Below are positions 37,423 through 48,872 of a DNA stretch of 64,000 nucleotides, one piece after another. Each line of letters begins with the position of its first letter. Positions within the stretch are counted from its first letter, which is position 1. The position numbers and the translations under genes were made by a program. The notes below the pieces were generated by a model, which made no database searches, was not told the origin of the DNA, and worked only from the letters and a program-made list of their open reading frames with translations. Source of the DNA: Acidimicrobiales bacterium (GTDB lineage Bacteria > Actinomycetota > Acidimicrobiia > Acidimicrobiales > Iamiaceae); the NCBI GenBank assembly GCA_035547835.1, contig DASZTW010000005.1:806001-870000 (forward strand), given 5' to 3'.

Positions 37423-38295
37423 CTAGTTCTTGAGAGCTTCCGCGCCACCAAGGATCTCGGCGATCTCCTTGGTGATCACTGCTTGGCGGGCCTTGTTGTA
37501 TTGCAGGGTCAGATCCGTGACCATGTCGGAGGCGTTGTCGCTGGCGAGCTTCATGGCCGTGCGCCGAGCGACCTGCTCGGCCGCCACTGCCTCGGCGAGC
37601 ACGGCGAACATGAGCTGGCGGCCGTACAGCGGCAACAACCGCTGCAGGATCGCTTCGGCCGACGGCTCGAACAAGGGTGCCCGGCCAGTGGCGTCGCCCG
37701 CGTGTTCCGGGGCGATCGGGAACAGCCGCAACACCGTGGGGGGCTGGCTGCCGACGCTGATCCAGTGCGGGTACACCACCAGCACTTCGTCGACCTCGTG
37801 GTCGAGGAACGGTTTGGCGAGCTCGTTCAAGAAGAACTCGGCGTCGCTCGACGTGGGCCGGTCGACCAGCTCGTCGACGTACGTGCGCTCTGGGTCGAAA
37901 CCGGCGAACCGCAGCGCGCTCACGCCCTTCTTGCCCGCGGCGAACAGGCGCACGTCGTGCCCGTCGGCGACCTTGGCGTGGTAGGTGTCGCGTGCGAGCC
38001 GAACCAGGTTGGCGTTGAACGCGCCGCACTGGCCGCGGTTCGCGGTGACCACGAACAACAAGGTGCGCTTGCCTTCACGCACCTCGAAGTACGGGTACTC
38101 CGACACGTCGAGGCCGCTGGCACCGATGTCGCCCATGAGCTTGCGAAGGTTGTCGAGGTAGGGGCCCGACGACGCCACCGCGTCCTGTGCGGCGCGCAGC
38201 TTCGCCGTCGCCACCATCTCCATGGTGCGCGTGAGCTTCTGGATGGAGTTGACGCTCCGGATGCGCTTCCGGATGACCTTCGGCTGCTCTGGCAT
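37423..38295 (-). CDS. atpG: ATP synthase gamma subunit
   Basis: Central rotor shaft, 290 residues. The N-terminal coiled-coil helix starts with RKRIRSVNSIQKLTRTMEMV and KLRAAQDAV, the Rossmann-like middle has LLFVVTANRGQCGAFNANLV, and the C-terminal helix SDNASDMVTDLTLQYNKARQ and ITKEIAEILGGAEAL closes the coiled coil. It starts 17 bp after atpA. Confidence 0.97.
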   Translation of the reverse strand: MPEQPKVIRKRIRSVNSIQKLTRTMEMVATAKLRAAQDAVASSGPYLDNLRKLMGDIGASGLDVSEYPYFEVREGKRTLLFVVTANRGQCGAFNANLVRLARDTYHAKVADGHDVRLFAAGKKGVSALRFAGFDPERTYVDELVDRPTSSDAEFFLNELAKPFLDHEVDEVLVVYPHWISVGSQPPTVLRLFPIAPEHAGDATGRAPLFEPSAEAILQRLLPLYGRQLMFAVLAEAVAAEQVARRTAMKLASDNASDMVTDLTLQYNKARQAVITKEIAEILGGAEALKN

Positions 38296-38312
38296 CGGTC
38301 AGTGAGCCCCGT

Positions 38313-39854
<1,542 letters not shown>

Positions 39855-39869
39855 GATCTCCGTTACTCC

Positions 39870-40430
39870 TTATTGGGCAGCGGCGAGGAGGCGCCGCATG
39901 TCCGCGAGTCGCCGGCGGAGCGTCCCGTCGATGACCTCGTCACCGACGTCGACCCTGATCCCACCGAGGACGGCCGGGTCGAGTCGCTGCTGCAACACGA
40001 CTCGTCGTTGTGTCCGCTGTTCCAGTGCCGCCTGCAGGGCGTCGAGGACGTCCTGGCTGAGCGGCTTCGCCGAGGTCACACCGGCACGCACCTGGTTGCC
40101 TCGCTCGTCCATGAGCACGTCGAACTCCGCCACGATGCCGCCGAGCAGCGCCTCGCGCCGCTTGTCGACCAGCACGTGCAGCAGGCCGAAGACCGGGCGT
40201 GAGACTTTGCCCTCGAAGGCCTGGCTGACCACGCGCTGCTTGTCCTCGCGGCGGATCTGGGGCATCTCGAAGAAGCCGCGCAGCTCCGGCGCGAGCCCAT
40301 CGAGGGCTTGCTGCACGGCGTGCAGTTCGTCGGCGACCTGCTCGGGGGTGACGCCGCCGCCCGTCGGGGCCTCGGCGATGTCGAACAGGGCCCGTGCGTA
40401 CACGCGGGCGGCGGGGTGTGCGACGCTCAC
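39870..40430 (-). CDS. atpH: ATP synthase delta subunit
   Basis: Peripheral stator subunit linking F1 to the b subunits. The 186-residue product has the N-terminal helical domain from ARVYARALFDIAEA and the typical C-terminal segment ALQAALEQRTQRRVVLQQRL with DPAVLGGIRVDVGDEVIDGT. The GTG at 40430 overlaps the atpF stop as GTGA. Delta and b are separate genes here, not fused as in mycobacteria. Confidence 0.94.
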   Translation of the reverse strand: MSVAHPAARVYARALFDIAEAPTGGGVTPEQVADELHAVQQALDGLAPELRGFFEMPQIRREDKQRVVSQAFEGKVSRPVFGLLHVLVDKRREALLGGIVAEFDVLMDERGNQVRAGVTSAKPLSQDVLDALQAALEQRTQRRVVLQQRLDPAVLGGIRVDVGDEVIDGTLRRRLADMRRLLAAAQ

Positions 40431-40935
40431 AGCCGGCTGGCCACCTCCTCGACGACCTCGCGCGCCATGCGCTCGTGGTCGTCGTCGTGCAGCTCACGCT
40501 GCAGGAGGCGGGACGACGCGTCGAGGGTGAGCCCCACGGTGGCCGTCTTGAGCTCCTCGATGGCGTTGGCGCGCTCGAGCTCGATCTCTCGCTTGGCGCG
40601 TTCGCGCTGCGCGGCGATCTCGTCTTGCGTCGCCGCGAGCATCTCGTTGCGCGCGTGCTCAGCCGACTCGCGGCTCTCCGCGAGGAACTGCTGGGCTTCG
40701 CGGCGCGCCTCTTCGAGGATCTGCTCTTGGCGCTCGGCGAGCTCGCGGGCGTGCGCCTCGGCCTCCTCGGCCTTCTTCAGGCCTTCGGAGATCCGAACCT
40801 CACGCTCCTCCATCTTCTTGATGAGCATGGGCCACGCGATCTTGCTCAACAAGAACAAGGTCACCAGGAACACGCCCCACGTCCACAGCAGGGTGCCAAG
40901 CCGCAGCTTGGTGATGCTGTCGAGGGTCGCCAGCA

Positions 40936-40936
<1 letters not shown>
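40427..40936 (-). CDS. atpF: ATP synthase b subunit
   Basis: Membrane-anchored stator, 169 residues. One transmembrane segment (TLLWTWGVFLVTLFLLSKIA, about residues 15-34) is followed by a long charged coiled coil (KKAEEAEAHARELAERQEQI and onward) ending in the delta-binding C-terminus. The ATG at 40936 overlaps the atpE stop as TAATG, which is why it is chosen over the upstream in-frame ATG. Confidence 0.94.
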
Positions 40937-42021
<1,085 letters not shown>

Positions 42022-42025
<4 letters not shown>

Positions 42026-42405
42026 GCGTGCCCCGCCTTCAGGCGCTCGACCATGACGATCTCCGCAGCGACGTAGACGAAGAAGAAGGCGACGAACGCG
42101 AGGGCGAAGGCTGCTGCGCTCACCGCTGCGGTGTGTTGGAACACGAAGAACAAGATGACCAGCAGGGCGAGCCGGATGGCGAAGCCGCCCAACATGGTGC
42201 TGGTGGTGGTCTTGATGCCACCGGTCTGCAACGAGTGGCGGGTCACGAGCACGCCGGCCACCAGGTTGACGACTCCGAGCGCCACCCCGATGAGCACCCC
42301 CCGGCCGGCGGCGCTGTCGAACTTGACGAACGCCGCGGCGGCAGCGACCACGATGGCGACGAAGCCACCGGACAGCAACAAGGCCCGTTTGGCGATGGGC
42401 GTCAC
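42022..42405 (-). CDS. ATP synthase I-like small membrane protein
   Basis: A 127-residue product with four hydrophobic segments (LLLSGGFVAIVVAAAAAFV, GVLIGVALGVVNLVAGVLV, LGGFAIRLALLVILFFVF, FALAFVAFFFVYVAAEIVMV). The size and place directly before atpB fit the AtpI/UncI family, thought to help c-ring assembly or magnesium supply. The GTG at 42405 overlaps the previous stop (GTGA) and its own stop overlaps atpB (ATGA), so it is tightly coupled. Sequence identity in this family is low, so the symbol is left out. Confidence 0.75.
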
Positions 42406-42689
42406 AGGTCGTCGTCTCCCTTGTGCCAGAGCTGGCTGGGGCTGAACACGCTGCGCACGAGCATCCAGGTGGCGGCCGCGAAGCCAACGAGCGCCAACAC
42501 GATGGTGAACGTGGGGCTGGTGCCGAGCTTGCTGTCGACCCACACACCGAGGAACGTCAACACCGCGACGGTCGAGAAGAACTCGAGCCCCGAGCCGAGG
42601 TAGCGGAGATAGCTCCGCTCCGCACGCCGCTGCTCATCGCGGGAAGACATCAACGGGTCGCGCCAGTCGCGCAAGTCGAGAGTGTGCAT
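42402..42689 (-). CDS. AtpZ/AtpI-type small membrane protein, first gene of the ATP synthase operon
   Basis: A 95-residue product with a charged N-terminus (RDEQRRAERSYLRYL) and two membrane segments (LEFFSTVAVLTFLGVWVDSK and FTIVLALVGFAAATWMLVRS), the pattern of the AtpZ/AtpI putative ATPase subunit. ATG at 42689 has GGAG 10 bp upstream; the ATG 13 codons later has none. The 154-bp gap upstream should hold the operon promoter, but I see no clear minus-35/minus-10 pair there. Confidence 0.75.
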   Translation of the reverse strand: MHTLDLRDWRDPLMSSRDEQRRAERSYLRYLGSGLEFFSTVAVLTFLGVWVDSKLGTSPTFTIVLALVGFAAATWMLVRSVFSPSQLWHKGDDDL

Positions 42690-42843
42690 CGTCCTTTGGC
42701 TCCGGCCACCGCCCGGTGACCGTAACAGGGTGCTCCTACAGGAGTGCTCGTGAATGCACTCACAACTATGGTCGGAACCGGCGGCAGGGGCAAATCCGCG
42801 AGGTCAAAAATCTGGCCGTTTCGCAGGCGTCCGCAGCCGCCGG

Positions 42844-43989
42844 TCAGCCTCGCTCGCGGGGCTCCTCTTCACCCCCGGTCTGGTCGCCTCGCGCCCGGCG
42901 GACACCGGGGTGGAAGTACGTGTAGAGCAGCAGCCCGAACGCCGCGACGCCGATCGGCACGATCGCGTTGTTGCCCTTGCCGGTGTACGCCGGATACAGC
43001 ACGAACCCCGACAGCAGAGCGGTCCACGCCCACAGGATCAGCACGGCACGGCGTTGGCCGTGCCCGAGCCGGATCAGGCGATGGTGCAGGTGGTCCTTGT
43101 CCGCGGTGGCCATGCCCGATCTTCGGGTGGCGCGGCGGACGATCGCGAACGCGGTGTCGAGGATGGGCACGCCGAGGATGACCAACGGGATGAACAGCGG
43201 GGCGTAGAAGAAGAACGTGCGACCGGAGAAGGGGTCGTCGGTCTGGCCGCCGACGAGCATGGTCGACACCGCCATCAACAACCCGAGCAGCAGCGCGCCG
43301 CCGTCGCCCATCATGATCCGAGCCGGGTGGAAGTTGTGGGGCAGGAAGCCGAGGCACAGCCCGAGCGTGATCACCGCGATCAGCGAGCTCGGGTTGTCGG
43401 GCTTCACCACCCCGACCACCGCGAGCCGGTGGCCGTACAAGAAGAACGCCCCCGAAGCGATGGCCACGATGCCGGCCGCCAGCCCGTCGAGCCCGTCGAT
43501 CAAGTTGATCGCCTGCGCCATCACGAACACCCACACCACGGTGACGAGCGGTGCGAGGTCGGGCGACAGCACGAGGATCCCCGCGAACGGGACCTTGAAG
43601 AACACCATGCCGACGCCGAGCAGGTACAACACCGACCCGGCCAGCACGGTGCCCGCGGTCTTGGCCGGCGGCGACACCTCATGGAGGTCGTCGACGGTCC
43701 CCACGAGCCAGATGATCACGGCGCCACCGATGATCCCGAGCGGCAGCGTCGTGCCCTCGAACATCGGCCGGAACGACGGGATGAGGCGTGCTGCGGCGAG
43801 CGCGACCATGAATCCCGCCATCATGGCGGTGCCGCCCAACTCGGGGATCGGGCTGGTGTGGATCTTGCGGGGCCCCGGCGGCGTCACCCAGCCGCGGGCG
43901 TTGGCCACACGCCGCACGAGCGGCGTGACCCCGCACGTCACGGCGAACGCGACGGCGAAGACGATGGTGTAGTCGCCGATCGGCGGCAT
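42844..43989 (-). CDS. wecA: Undecaprenyl-phosphate N-acetylglucosaminyl-1-phosphate transferase (WecA/TagO type)
   Basis: Transfers HexNAc 1-phosphate to undecaprenyl phosphate, starting cell-wall polymer or arabinogalactan-type synthesis. The 381-residue polytopic protein of the MraY/WecA family shows WLVGTVDDLHEVSPPAKT, AQAINLIDGLDGLAAG with the catalytic Asp pair, HNFHPARIMMGDGGALLLG and ADKDHLHHRLIRLGH. The acidic Arg/Glu-rich tail is cytosolic. Location just upstream of the ATP synthase operon is common in actinobacteria. It follows glyA by 42 bp. Confidence 0.92.
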   Translation of the reverse strand: MPPIGDYTIVFAVAFAVTCGVTPLVRRVANARGWVTPPGPRKIHTSPIPELGGTAMMAGFMVALAAARLIPSFRPMFEGTTLPLGIIGGAVIIWLVGTVDDLHEVSPPAKTAGTVLAGSVLYLLGVGMVFFKVPFAGILVLSPDLAPLVTVVWVFVMAQAINLIDGLDGLAAGIVAIASGAFFLYGHRLAVVGVVKPDNPSSLIAVITLGLCLGFLPHNFHPARIMMGDGGALLLGLLMAVSTMLVGGQTDDPFSGRTFFFYAPLFIPLVILGVPILDTAFAIVRRATRRSGMATADKDHLHHRLIRLGHGQRRAVLILWAWTALLSGFVLYPAYTGKGNNAIVPIGVAAFGLLLYTYFHPGVRRARGDQTGGEEEPRERG

Positions 43990-44031
43990 CAGCTACCGGA
44001 TGGCGAGCCGGCGCGGACCATCGGCGGTGCC

Positions 44032-45300
44032 CTACTTCGACAACTCGGGGTACGGCGCGTGCTGAGCGCACAGGGCCCGAACGTCGGCGCGCACCGCGGC
44101 GAGCTCGTCGTCGAGCACGTCCTCGTCGCCGGTCCGCGCGACCAGCACCCGGTGGATCAGGTCGGCGATCTGGGCCATGTGAGGCTCGGTCATTCCTTGC
44201 GTGGTCACCGCCGGGGTGCCGATCCGCAACCCGCTGGTGATGTACGGCGGCCGTGGATCGTCGGGCACGGTGTTCTCGTTCAGCGAGATCCCGGCCCGAT
44301 CGAGCGCCAGGCGGGCCCGCTTGCCGGACATGTCCTCGTGGAAGCTGCGCAAGTCGACGAGCATGAGGTGGTTGTCGGTGCCCCCGGAGACCAGCCGGAG
44401 GCCGGTGGCCGACAGCGCGCGGGCCAGTGCGTCGGCGTTCGCCACGATCTGGCGCGCATACGCCGAGAACTCCGGCTGCGCCGCCTCGAAGAACGCCACC
44501 GCCTTGGCCGCGATCACGTGGTCGAGCGGGCCACCTTGCATGCCCGGGAACACCGCTTTGTCGATGGCGGCGGCGTGCGCTTCGCGCGACAGGATGCAAC
44601 CGCCACGGGGACCGCGCAGGGTCTTGTGCGTCGTGAAGGTGACGACGTCGGCGTACGGCACCGGACTCGGGTGCACGCCACCAGCGATGAGACCCATCAC
44701 GTGCGCGGCGTCGAACATGAACAGCGCGCCTACGTCATCGGCGATCTCGCGGAACGGGGCGGGGTCGATCGTCCTCGGATAGGCGGTCGCGCCGGCGACG
44801 ATGAGCTTGGGGCGCTCGGCCTTGGCGAGGTCGCGCACCTGGTCGAAGTCGATGCGTTCGTCGCTCGGCGTCACCCCGTAGGAGACGAACCGATAGAGGC
44901 GGCCGCTCGCGTTGACCGGCGAGCCGTGGGTGAGGTGGCCGCCTTGGTCGAGCCGCATGCCGAGCACGGTGTCGCCGGGCTCCAACAAGGCGTGGTACAC
45001 GGCCAGGTTGGCGTTGGCGCCCGAGTGGGGTTGCACGTTGGCGTGCTCGGCCCCGAACAGCGCCGTGACCCGCTCGCGGGCGAGGTCCTCGACTTGGTCG
45101 ATGACGTCGTTGCCGCCGTAGTACCGCTTGCCGGGGTAGCCCTCGGAGTACTTGTTGGTGAGGACCGTGCCCGTGGCTTCTAGCACCTGCGGCGACGCGA
45201 AGTTCTCCGACGCGATCAGTTGGAGGGTGCTGTTCTGGCGCTCGACCTCGGCGTCGATGATGTCGAACGTCGCGGTGTCGCGGGTGCTGGGCCAAGTCAT
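44032..45300 (-). CDS. glyA: Serine hydroxymethyltransferase
   Basis: Interconverts serine and glycine with tetrahydrofolate. The 422-residue PLP enzyme has [17 protein letters not shown] near residue 29, [29 protein letters not shown], and the PLP-binding Lys in [18 protein letters not shown]. The ATG at 45300 overlaps the rpiB stop as ATGA. Confidence 0.97.
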   Translation of the reverse strand: MTWPSTRDTATFDIIDAEVERQNSTLQLIASENFASPQVLEATGTVLTNKYSEGYPGKRYYGGNDVIDQVEDLARERVTALFGAEHANVQPHSGANANLAVYHALLEPGDTVLGMRLDQGGHLTHGSPVNASGRLYRFVSYGVTPSDERIDFDQVRDLAKAERPKLIVAGATAYPRTIDPAPFREIADDVGALFMFDAAHVMGLIAGGVHPSPVPYADVVTFTTHKTLRGPRGGCILSREAHAAAIDKAVFPGMQGGPLDHVIAAKAVAFFEAAQPEFSAYARQIVANADALARALSATGLRLVSGGTDNHLMLVDLRSFHEDMSGKRARLALDRAGISLNENTVPDDPRPPYITSGLRIGTPAVTTQGMTEPHMAQIADLIHRVLVARTGDEDVLDDELAAVRADVRALCAQHAPYPELSK

Positions 45301-45821
45301 TGCTGGTCTCCGGATGGGGCCGAGCCGGCGGGGCCGGCGAGGAGTTGGTCGATGAGCGCATCTTGCGCCGCGGGGTCAGCGGCGGCCGCGTCGAGGGCGC
45401 TCAGCTGGTCGACCCGGCGAAGGTGCCGGCCGCCGTCGAACGGCGTGGTGAGGAACAGCTCGAGGATCTCGTCGGCCAAGCCCTCCCCCACCACCCGCGC
45501 GCCCATCGACAGCACGTTCGCGTCGTTGTGGGCACGGGCCATGCGCGCGGTGTAGAGGTCGTTGCACAGCGCCGCGCGCACGCCGGCCACGGAGTTGGCC
45601 GCGAGCTGCTCGCCTTGACCACTGCCGCCGACGACGACGCCGAAGTCGGCCTCGCCACGGGCCACTGACCGGGCCGCGGCCGCGCAATAGCCCGGGTAGT
45701 CGACCGGCTCGGTGGAACTGGTGCCGTGGTCGAACACCTCGTGCCCCGCGTCGCGCAGCACCTCGATCAAGTGCTGCTTGAGCGGGAACCCGGCGTGGTC
45801 AGAACCGATCGAGATCCGCAT
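45297..45821 (-). CDS. rpiB: Ribose-5-phosphate isomerase B
   Basis: Interconverts ribose 5-phosphate and ribulose 5-phosphate. The 174-residue RpiB/LacAB-family protein shows [34 protein letters not shown], the catalytic-loop motif [19 protein letters not shown] and [20 protein letters not shown]. In typical RpiB the GSG loop is preceded by Gly-Ile-Cys-Gly; here it is VVVGGSG, so the usual catalytic Cys is not at that place. About 20 extra C-terminal residues are Ala-rich. It starts 2 bp after the phosphatase stop. Confidence 0.9.
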   Translation of the reverse strand: MRISIGSDHAGFPLKQHLIEVLRDAGHEVFDHGTSSTEPVDYPGYCAAAARSVARGEADFGVVVGGSGQGEQLAANSVAGVRAALCNDLYTARMARAHNDANVLSMGARVVGEGLADEILELFLTTPFDGGRHLRRVDQLSALDAAAADPAAQDALIDQLLAGPAGSAPSGDQQ

Positions 45822-45823
45822 GG

Positions 45824-46582
45824 TCAGCGCCGCCACCAGCGGGCCCAAGCCGAGGCCCGGGGTGGCCGTGGGACCTCGGAGCCGCCCGGCTCGGAGACAC
45901 CCGGCATCGAGCCGGCGCCCACCGCGACCGGCACGCTCACCTCGCGCCCGGCGAGCAGATCGGCGGCGGCGGTGCACAGCACGTCGAGCTCCTCGGCGGT
46001 GCGTTCGTACACGGCGAGCGAGGCGCCGAACGGGTCGGCGACCTCGTCGCTCGAAGCCTCGCCCACCAGGTCGACGGGTCGCCGGCCCTGGCTGAGCCGG
46101 GCCAGCCAGGGCGACAGCTCACCGCGGCAAGGCCCGGCGACGCCGGCGCGTCGGACGAACTCCGGCAAGGTGAACGAGCGCGGGAGCACCGAAGGCGACA
46201 AGAGGTAGGCCTCGCGCACGTGGCGACGCTCCATGCCGAGCACCAAGTCGGCGGCTTCGAGTTGCGAGGCGTCGATCACGCGACTGCGGTGGGTCGACAA
46301 GTCGATGCCCATCCGCGCCACCACTTCGGCGGCGTGATCGGTGGCCGGTCGATCGACGAGGCTCAGGCCCGACGAAGACACGCGGGCATCGACCCCGCGC
46401 TGTGCGAGCCGTTCACGCAAGATGCCTTCTGCCATCGGGGAGCGGCAGATGTTGCCGGTGCAGATCACGAGGATGTCGATCAGCCGAGTGTACGCGGACC
46501 ATGCCAGGCCTCTCGACGGGTGCGGGCACGCCGTCGGGGCCTGCGCCGTGGCACTCGAACGGCCAGCCAGCGCCGCTCGCAC
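45824..46582 (-). CDS. Low-molecular-weight protein tyrosine phosphatase family
   Basis: The P-loop motif is VICTGNICRSPMAEGILRER, i.e. C-X5-R-S, and the general-acid Asp is probably in ADPFGASLAVY near the C-terminus. Related actinobacterial proteins act as tyrosine or arginine phosphatases. The domain begins at LIDILVICTGN, but the only ordinary start codon upstream is GTG at 46582, giving 32 extra residues (252 total). CTG at 46483 directly before the domain is an alternative. The C-terminal 45 residues are Pro/Ser-rich. It heads the phosphatase-rpiB-glyA operon. Confidence 0.82.
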   Translation of the reverse strand: MRAALAGRSSATAQAPTACPHPSRGLAWSAYTRLIDILVICTGNICRSPMAEGILRERLAQRGVDARVSSSGLSLVDRPATDHAAEVVARMGIDLSTHRSRVIDASQLEAADLVLGMERRHVREAYLLSPSVLPRSFTLPEFVRRAGVAGPCRGELSPWLARLSQGRRPVDLVGEASSDEVADPFGASLAVYERTAEELDVLCTAAADLLAGREVSVPVAVGAGSMPGVSEPGGSEVPRPPRASAWARWWRR

Positions 46583-46663
46583 CCGCAGCGGTCGAGCGGT
46601 CGGCTGGCCGCCGCTCGAAGCGCAGAGTTGACCGGTTGGTCAAGCCTGTGGGAGAACGACGCC

Positions 46664-48196
46664 ATGTTGGATGCGCCCTCGTCGACCAACCTCGACCCTC
46701 GACTGCCGGTGGTCATCGGCGTCGGACAGCTCAACCAGCGGGTCGACCGCGGTGAGCCGGCACTCGAGCCGGTCGACCTGGTGGCCGAAGCCGCACGGCG
46801 CGCGGCAGCCGACAGCGGTGGCCGCGACGTGCTCGCCGCGATCGACTCGATCCGCATCGTCAGCATCTTGTCGTGGCGCTACCGCAATCCTGGCGCCCTG
46901 GTGGCCGACCGCATCGGCTGCAGCCTTCCCGACCGTCCCGGCACCTCGGTGTACTCGACGGTTGGAGGCAACCAGCCGCAGTCGCTGCTGAACCGGGCGG
47001 CGCTCGACATCGCAGCAGGCCGCAACGACCTCGTCCTGGTCGGTGGCGGCGAGGCGTGGCGCACCCGCACCCGGTTCCGCAAGGACGGCAGCCAGCCCGA
47101 GTGGACGGTCGAGCCCGACGACCAGCCCGCCGCAGAGGTGTTCGGCAAAGAGCTGCCGATGGCCTCGGACCTCGAGCTGTCGCGGGGGGTGATGATGCCG
47201 GTGCAGGTGTACCCGATGTTCGAGAGCGCGTGGCGCGCGGCCAACGGCTGGACGCTCGACGAACACCGCGACCGCCTCGGCCAGCTCTGGTCGCGCTTCA
47301 GCGAGGTTGCCGCCCACAACCCGGCTGCCTGGATCCAACAGGCCTACACCCCCGAACAGCTGATGACGGTCGGACCCGACAACCGCATGATCGGCCTGCC
47401 GTATCCCAAGCTGTTGAACTCCAACAACGCCGTCGAGCAAGGCGCGGCCGTGTTGCTGTGCTCGGTCGAAAAGGCCCGCGAGCTCGGCGTGCCGAGTGAC
47501 CGGTGGGTATTCCTGCACGCCGGGACCGACGGTGCCGACACGATCTACGTGTCGAACCGCCTCACGCTCGACGCCTCGCCGGCTGTGCGCCTGGCCGGAC
47601 GCCGGGTCCTCGAGCTGGCGGGCGTCGGAACCGACGACCTCGCGCACGTCGACGTCTACTCGTGCTTCCCGAGCGCCGTGCAGATCGCGGCCCACGAGAT
47701 CGGCCTCGGGTCAGGGATCGGCAGCGACCGCCCACTCACCGTGACCGGTGGGCTGAGCTTCGCCGGCGGCCCATGGAACAACTACGTCACCCATGGCGTG
47801 GCCACCATGGCCGGGCTGTTGCGTGACGCCGACGCTGGTGCCACCGGTCTGTGCACCGCCAACGGCGGGTTCATCACCAAGCACGCGTTCGGGGTGTACG
47901 GGAATCGGCCGCCCGCCGGCGGGTTCCGCCACGACGACCTCCAACCCGCCATCGACGCGCTGGGCAAGACCGAAGCGGCCACCGAGACCGCCGGTGACGC
48001 GTCGGTCGAGGCGTACACGGTGATGCACGACCGCGACGGCCAACCCGAGACCGGTTTCGTGGCGGCACGTCTGGCCGACGGCCGCCGGACGTGGGGTCGC
48101 CTCACCGAACCAGCGGACGTGAAGGCGATGGTCACCGCAGAGTGCGTGGGGCGCGGCGTCAGCGTCGGGTCCGACGGGACCGGCCACCTGGCCTGA
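46664..48196 (+). CDS. Thiolase-like acetyl-CoA acetyltransferase family protein
   Basis: A 510-residue thiolase-fold protein starting PRLPVVIGVGQLNQRVDRGE. The N-terminal active-site region reads VYSTVGGNQPQSLLNRAALD, so the usual nucleophilic Cys of thiolases is not present. The C-terminal half has HVDVYSCFPSAVQIAAHEIG and CTANGGFITKHAFGVYGNRP, typical of the mycobacterial-type acetyl-CoA acetyltransferase group. Classical acyl transfer is therefore uncertain. GGGAG lies 9 bp before the ATG. Its 3' end overlaps the convergent gene by 38 bp. Confidence 0.85.
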   Translation: MLDAPSSTNLDPRLPVVIGVGQLNQRVDRGEPALEPVDLVAEAARRAAADSGGRDVLAAIDSIRIVSILSWRYRNPGALVADRIGCSLPDRPGTSVYSTVGGNQPQSLLNRAALDIAAGRNDLVLVGGGEAWRTRTRFRKDGSQPEWTVEPDDQPAAEVFGKELPMASDLELSRGVMMPVQVYPMFESAWRAANGWTLDEHRDRLGQLWSRFSEVAAHNPAAWIQQAYTPEQLMTVGPDNRMIGLPYPKLLNSNNAVEQGAAVLLCSVEKARELGVPSDRWVFLHAGTDGADTIYVSNRLTLDASPAVRLAGRRVLELAGVGTDDLAHVDVYSCFPSAVQIAAHEIGLGSGIGSDRPLTVTGGLSFAGGPWNNYVTHGVATMAGLLRDADAGATGLCTANGGFITKHAFGVYGNRPPAGGFRHDDLQPAIDALGKTEAATETAGDASVEAYTVMHDRDGQPETGFVAARLADGRRTWGRLTEPADVKAMVTAECVGRGVSVGSDGTGHLA

Positions 48197-48872
48197 GCGC
48201 GCCGTCGCCACGGTCAGCTGGGCTCGGCGGCCCAGCCGCGCCGGCAGCGAGGACGGCGTCGAGCGAGACCGGGCCGGCGCGCAGCACCGACCACGGCTCG
48301 ACGGTCGTGTCGATGACCGTCGACGGTCGGTCGCGACACGGTCCGCCGTCGACCACCAAGGCCACTTGGCCGGCGAGGCCCGCGGCGGCATCGGCTGCCT
48401 CGTGGGGAGTCGGCTGGCCGTGGCGGTTGGCGCTGGTGGTGGCGACAGGGCCGACGGCCGCCGCGATCGCGCGCATGACCGGCGACGCAGGGCAGCGGAC
48501 GCCGATCGTCGCCGGGTCGCCGCCGAGGTCGAGCGCTCGGCTGGATGACCGGCGGGTCACCACGAGCGTGAGGGCGCCAGGCCACAGCCTCGCCATGACC
48601 CGGCGCTGACGGCCGTCGAGCTCGGCCAAGAATTCGACCTGCTCGATGCCGCCCACCAGCACGGCGAGCGGCTGGCGATCATGGCGTTGCTTGAGATCGA
48701 ACAGCTGCTGGACCGCGGCGGGATCGTCGGCTCGCGCCGCCAGCCCGTACACGGTGTCGGTGGGCACGACGATGGCGCGGCCGGCATCGAGGTCCTTGAT
48801 GGCCGCAGCGACCGCACGGTCGATGCTCGTCACGTCGCCCGCGTCGACCGCGCACCACTCGGGAGCGGTCAC
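48159..48872 (-). CDS. L-threonylcarbamoyladenylate synthase (Sua5/YrdC/TsaC type)
   Basis: Makes threonylcarbamoyl-AMP for the t6A tRNA modification. The 237-residue product has the YrdC fold with AIVVPTDTVYGLAARADD, FDLKQRHDRQPLAVLVGG, LWPGALTLVVTRR and GPVATTSANRHGQPTPHEA. It is single-domain, so TsaC-like rather than full Sua5. The GTG at 48872 overlaps the prmC stop as GTGA. An Arg-rich C-terminal tail (about 25 residues) overlaps the convergent thiolase-like gene and may be non-functional. The prfA-prmC-tsaC order is conserved widely in bacteria. Confidence 0.92.
   Translation of the reverse strand: MTAPEWCAVDAGDVTSIDRAVAAAIKDLDAGRAIVVPTDTVYGLAARADDPAAVQQLFDLKQRHDRQPLAVLVGGIEQVEFLAELDGRQRRVMARLWPGALTLVVTRRSSSRALDLGGDPATIGVRCPASPVMRAIAAAVGPVATTSANRHGQPTPHEAADAAAGLAGQVALVVDGGPCRDRPSTVIDTTVEPWSVLRAGPVSLDAVLAAGAAGPPSPADRGDGALRPGGRSRRTRR

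Noticed and set aside
42690-42843. Promoter for the ATP synthase operon
   Set aside because: A promoter is expected here, and a TTGACC is visible on the minus strand, but no acceptable minus-10 follows at a normal spacing, so no site is called.
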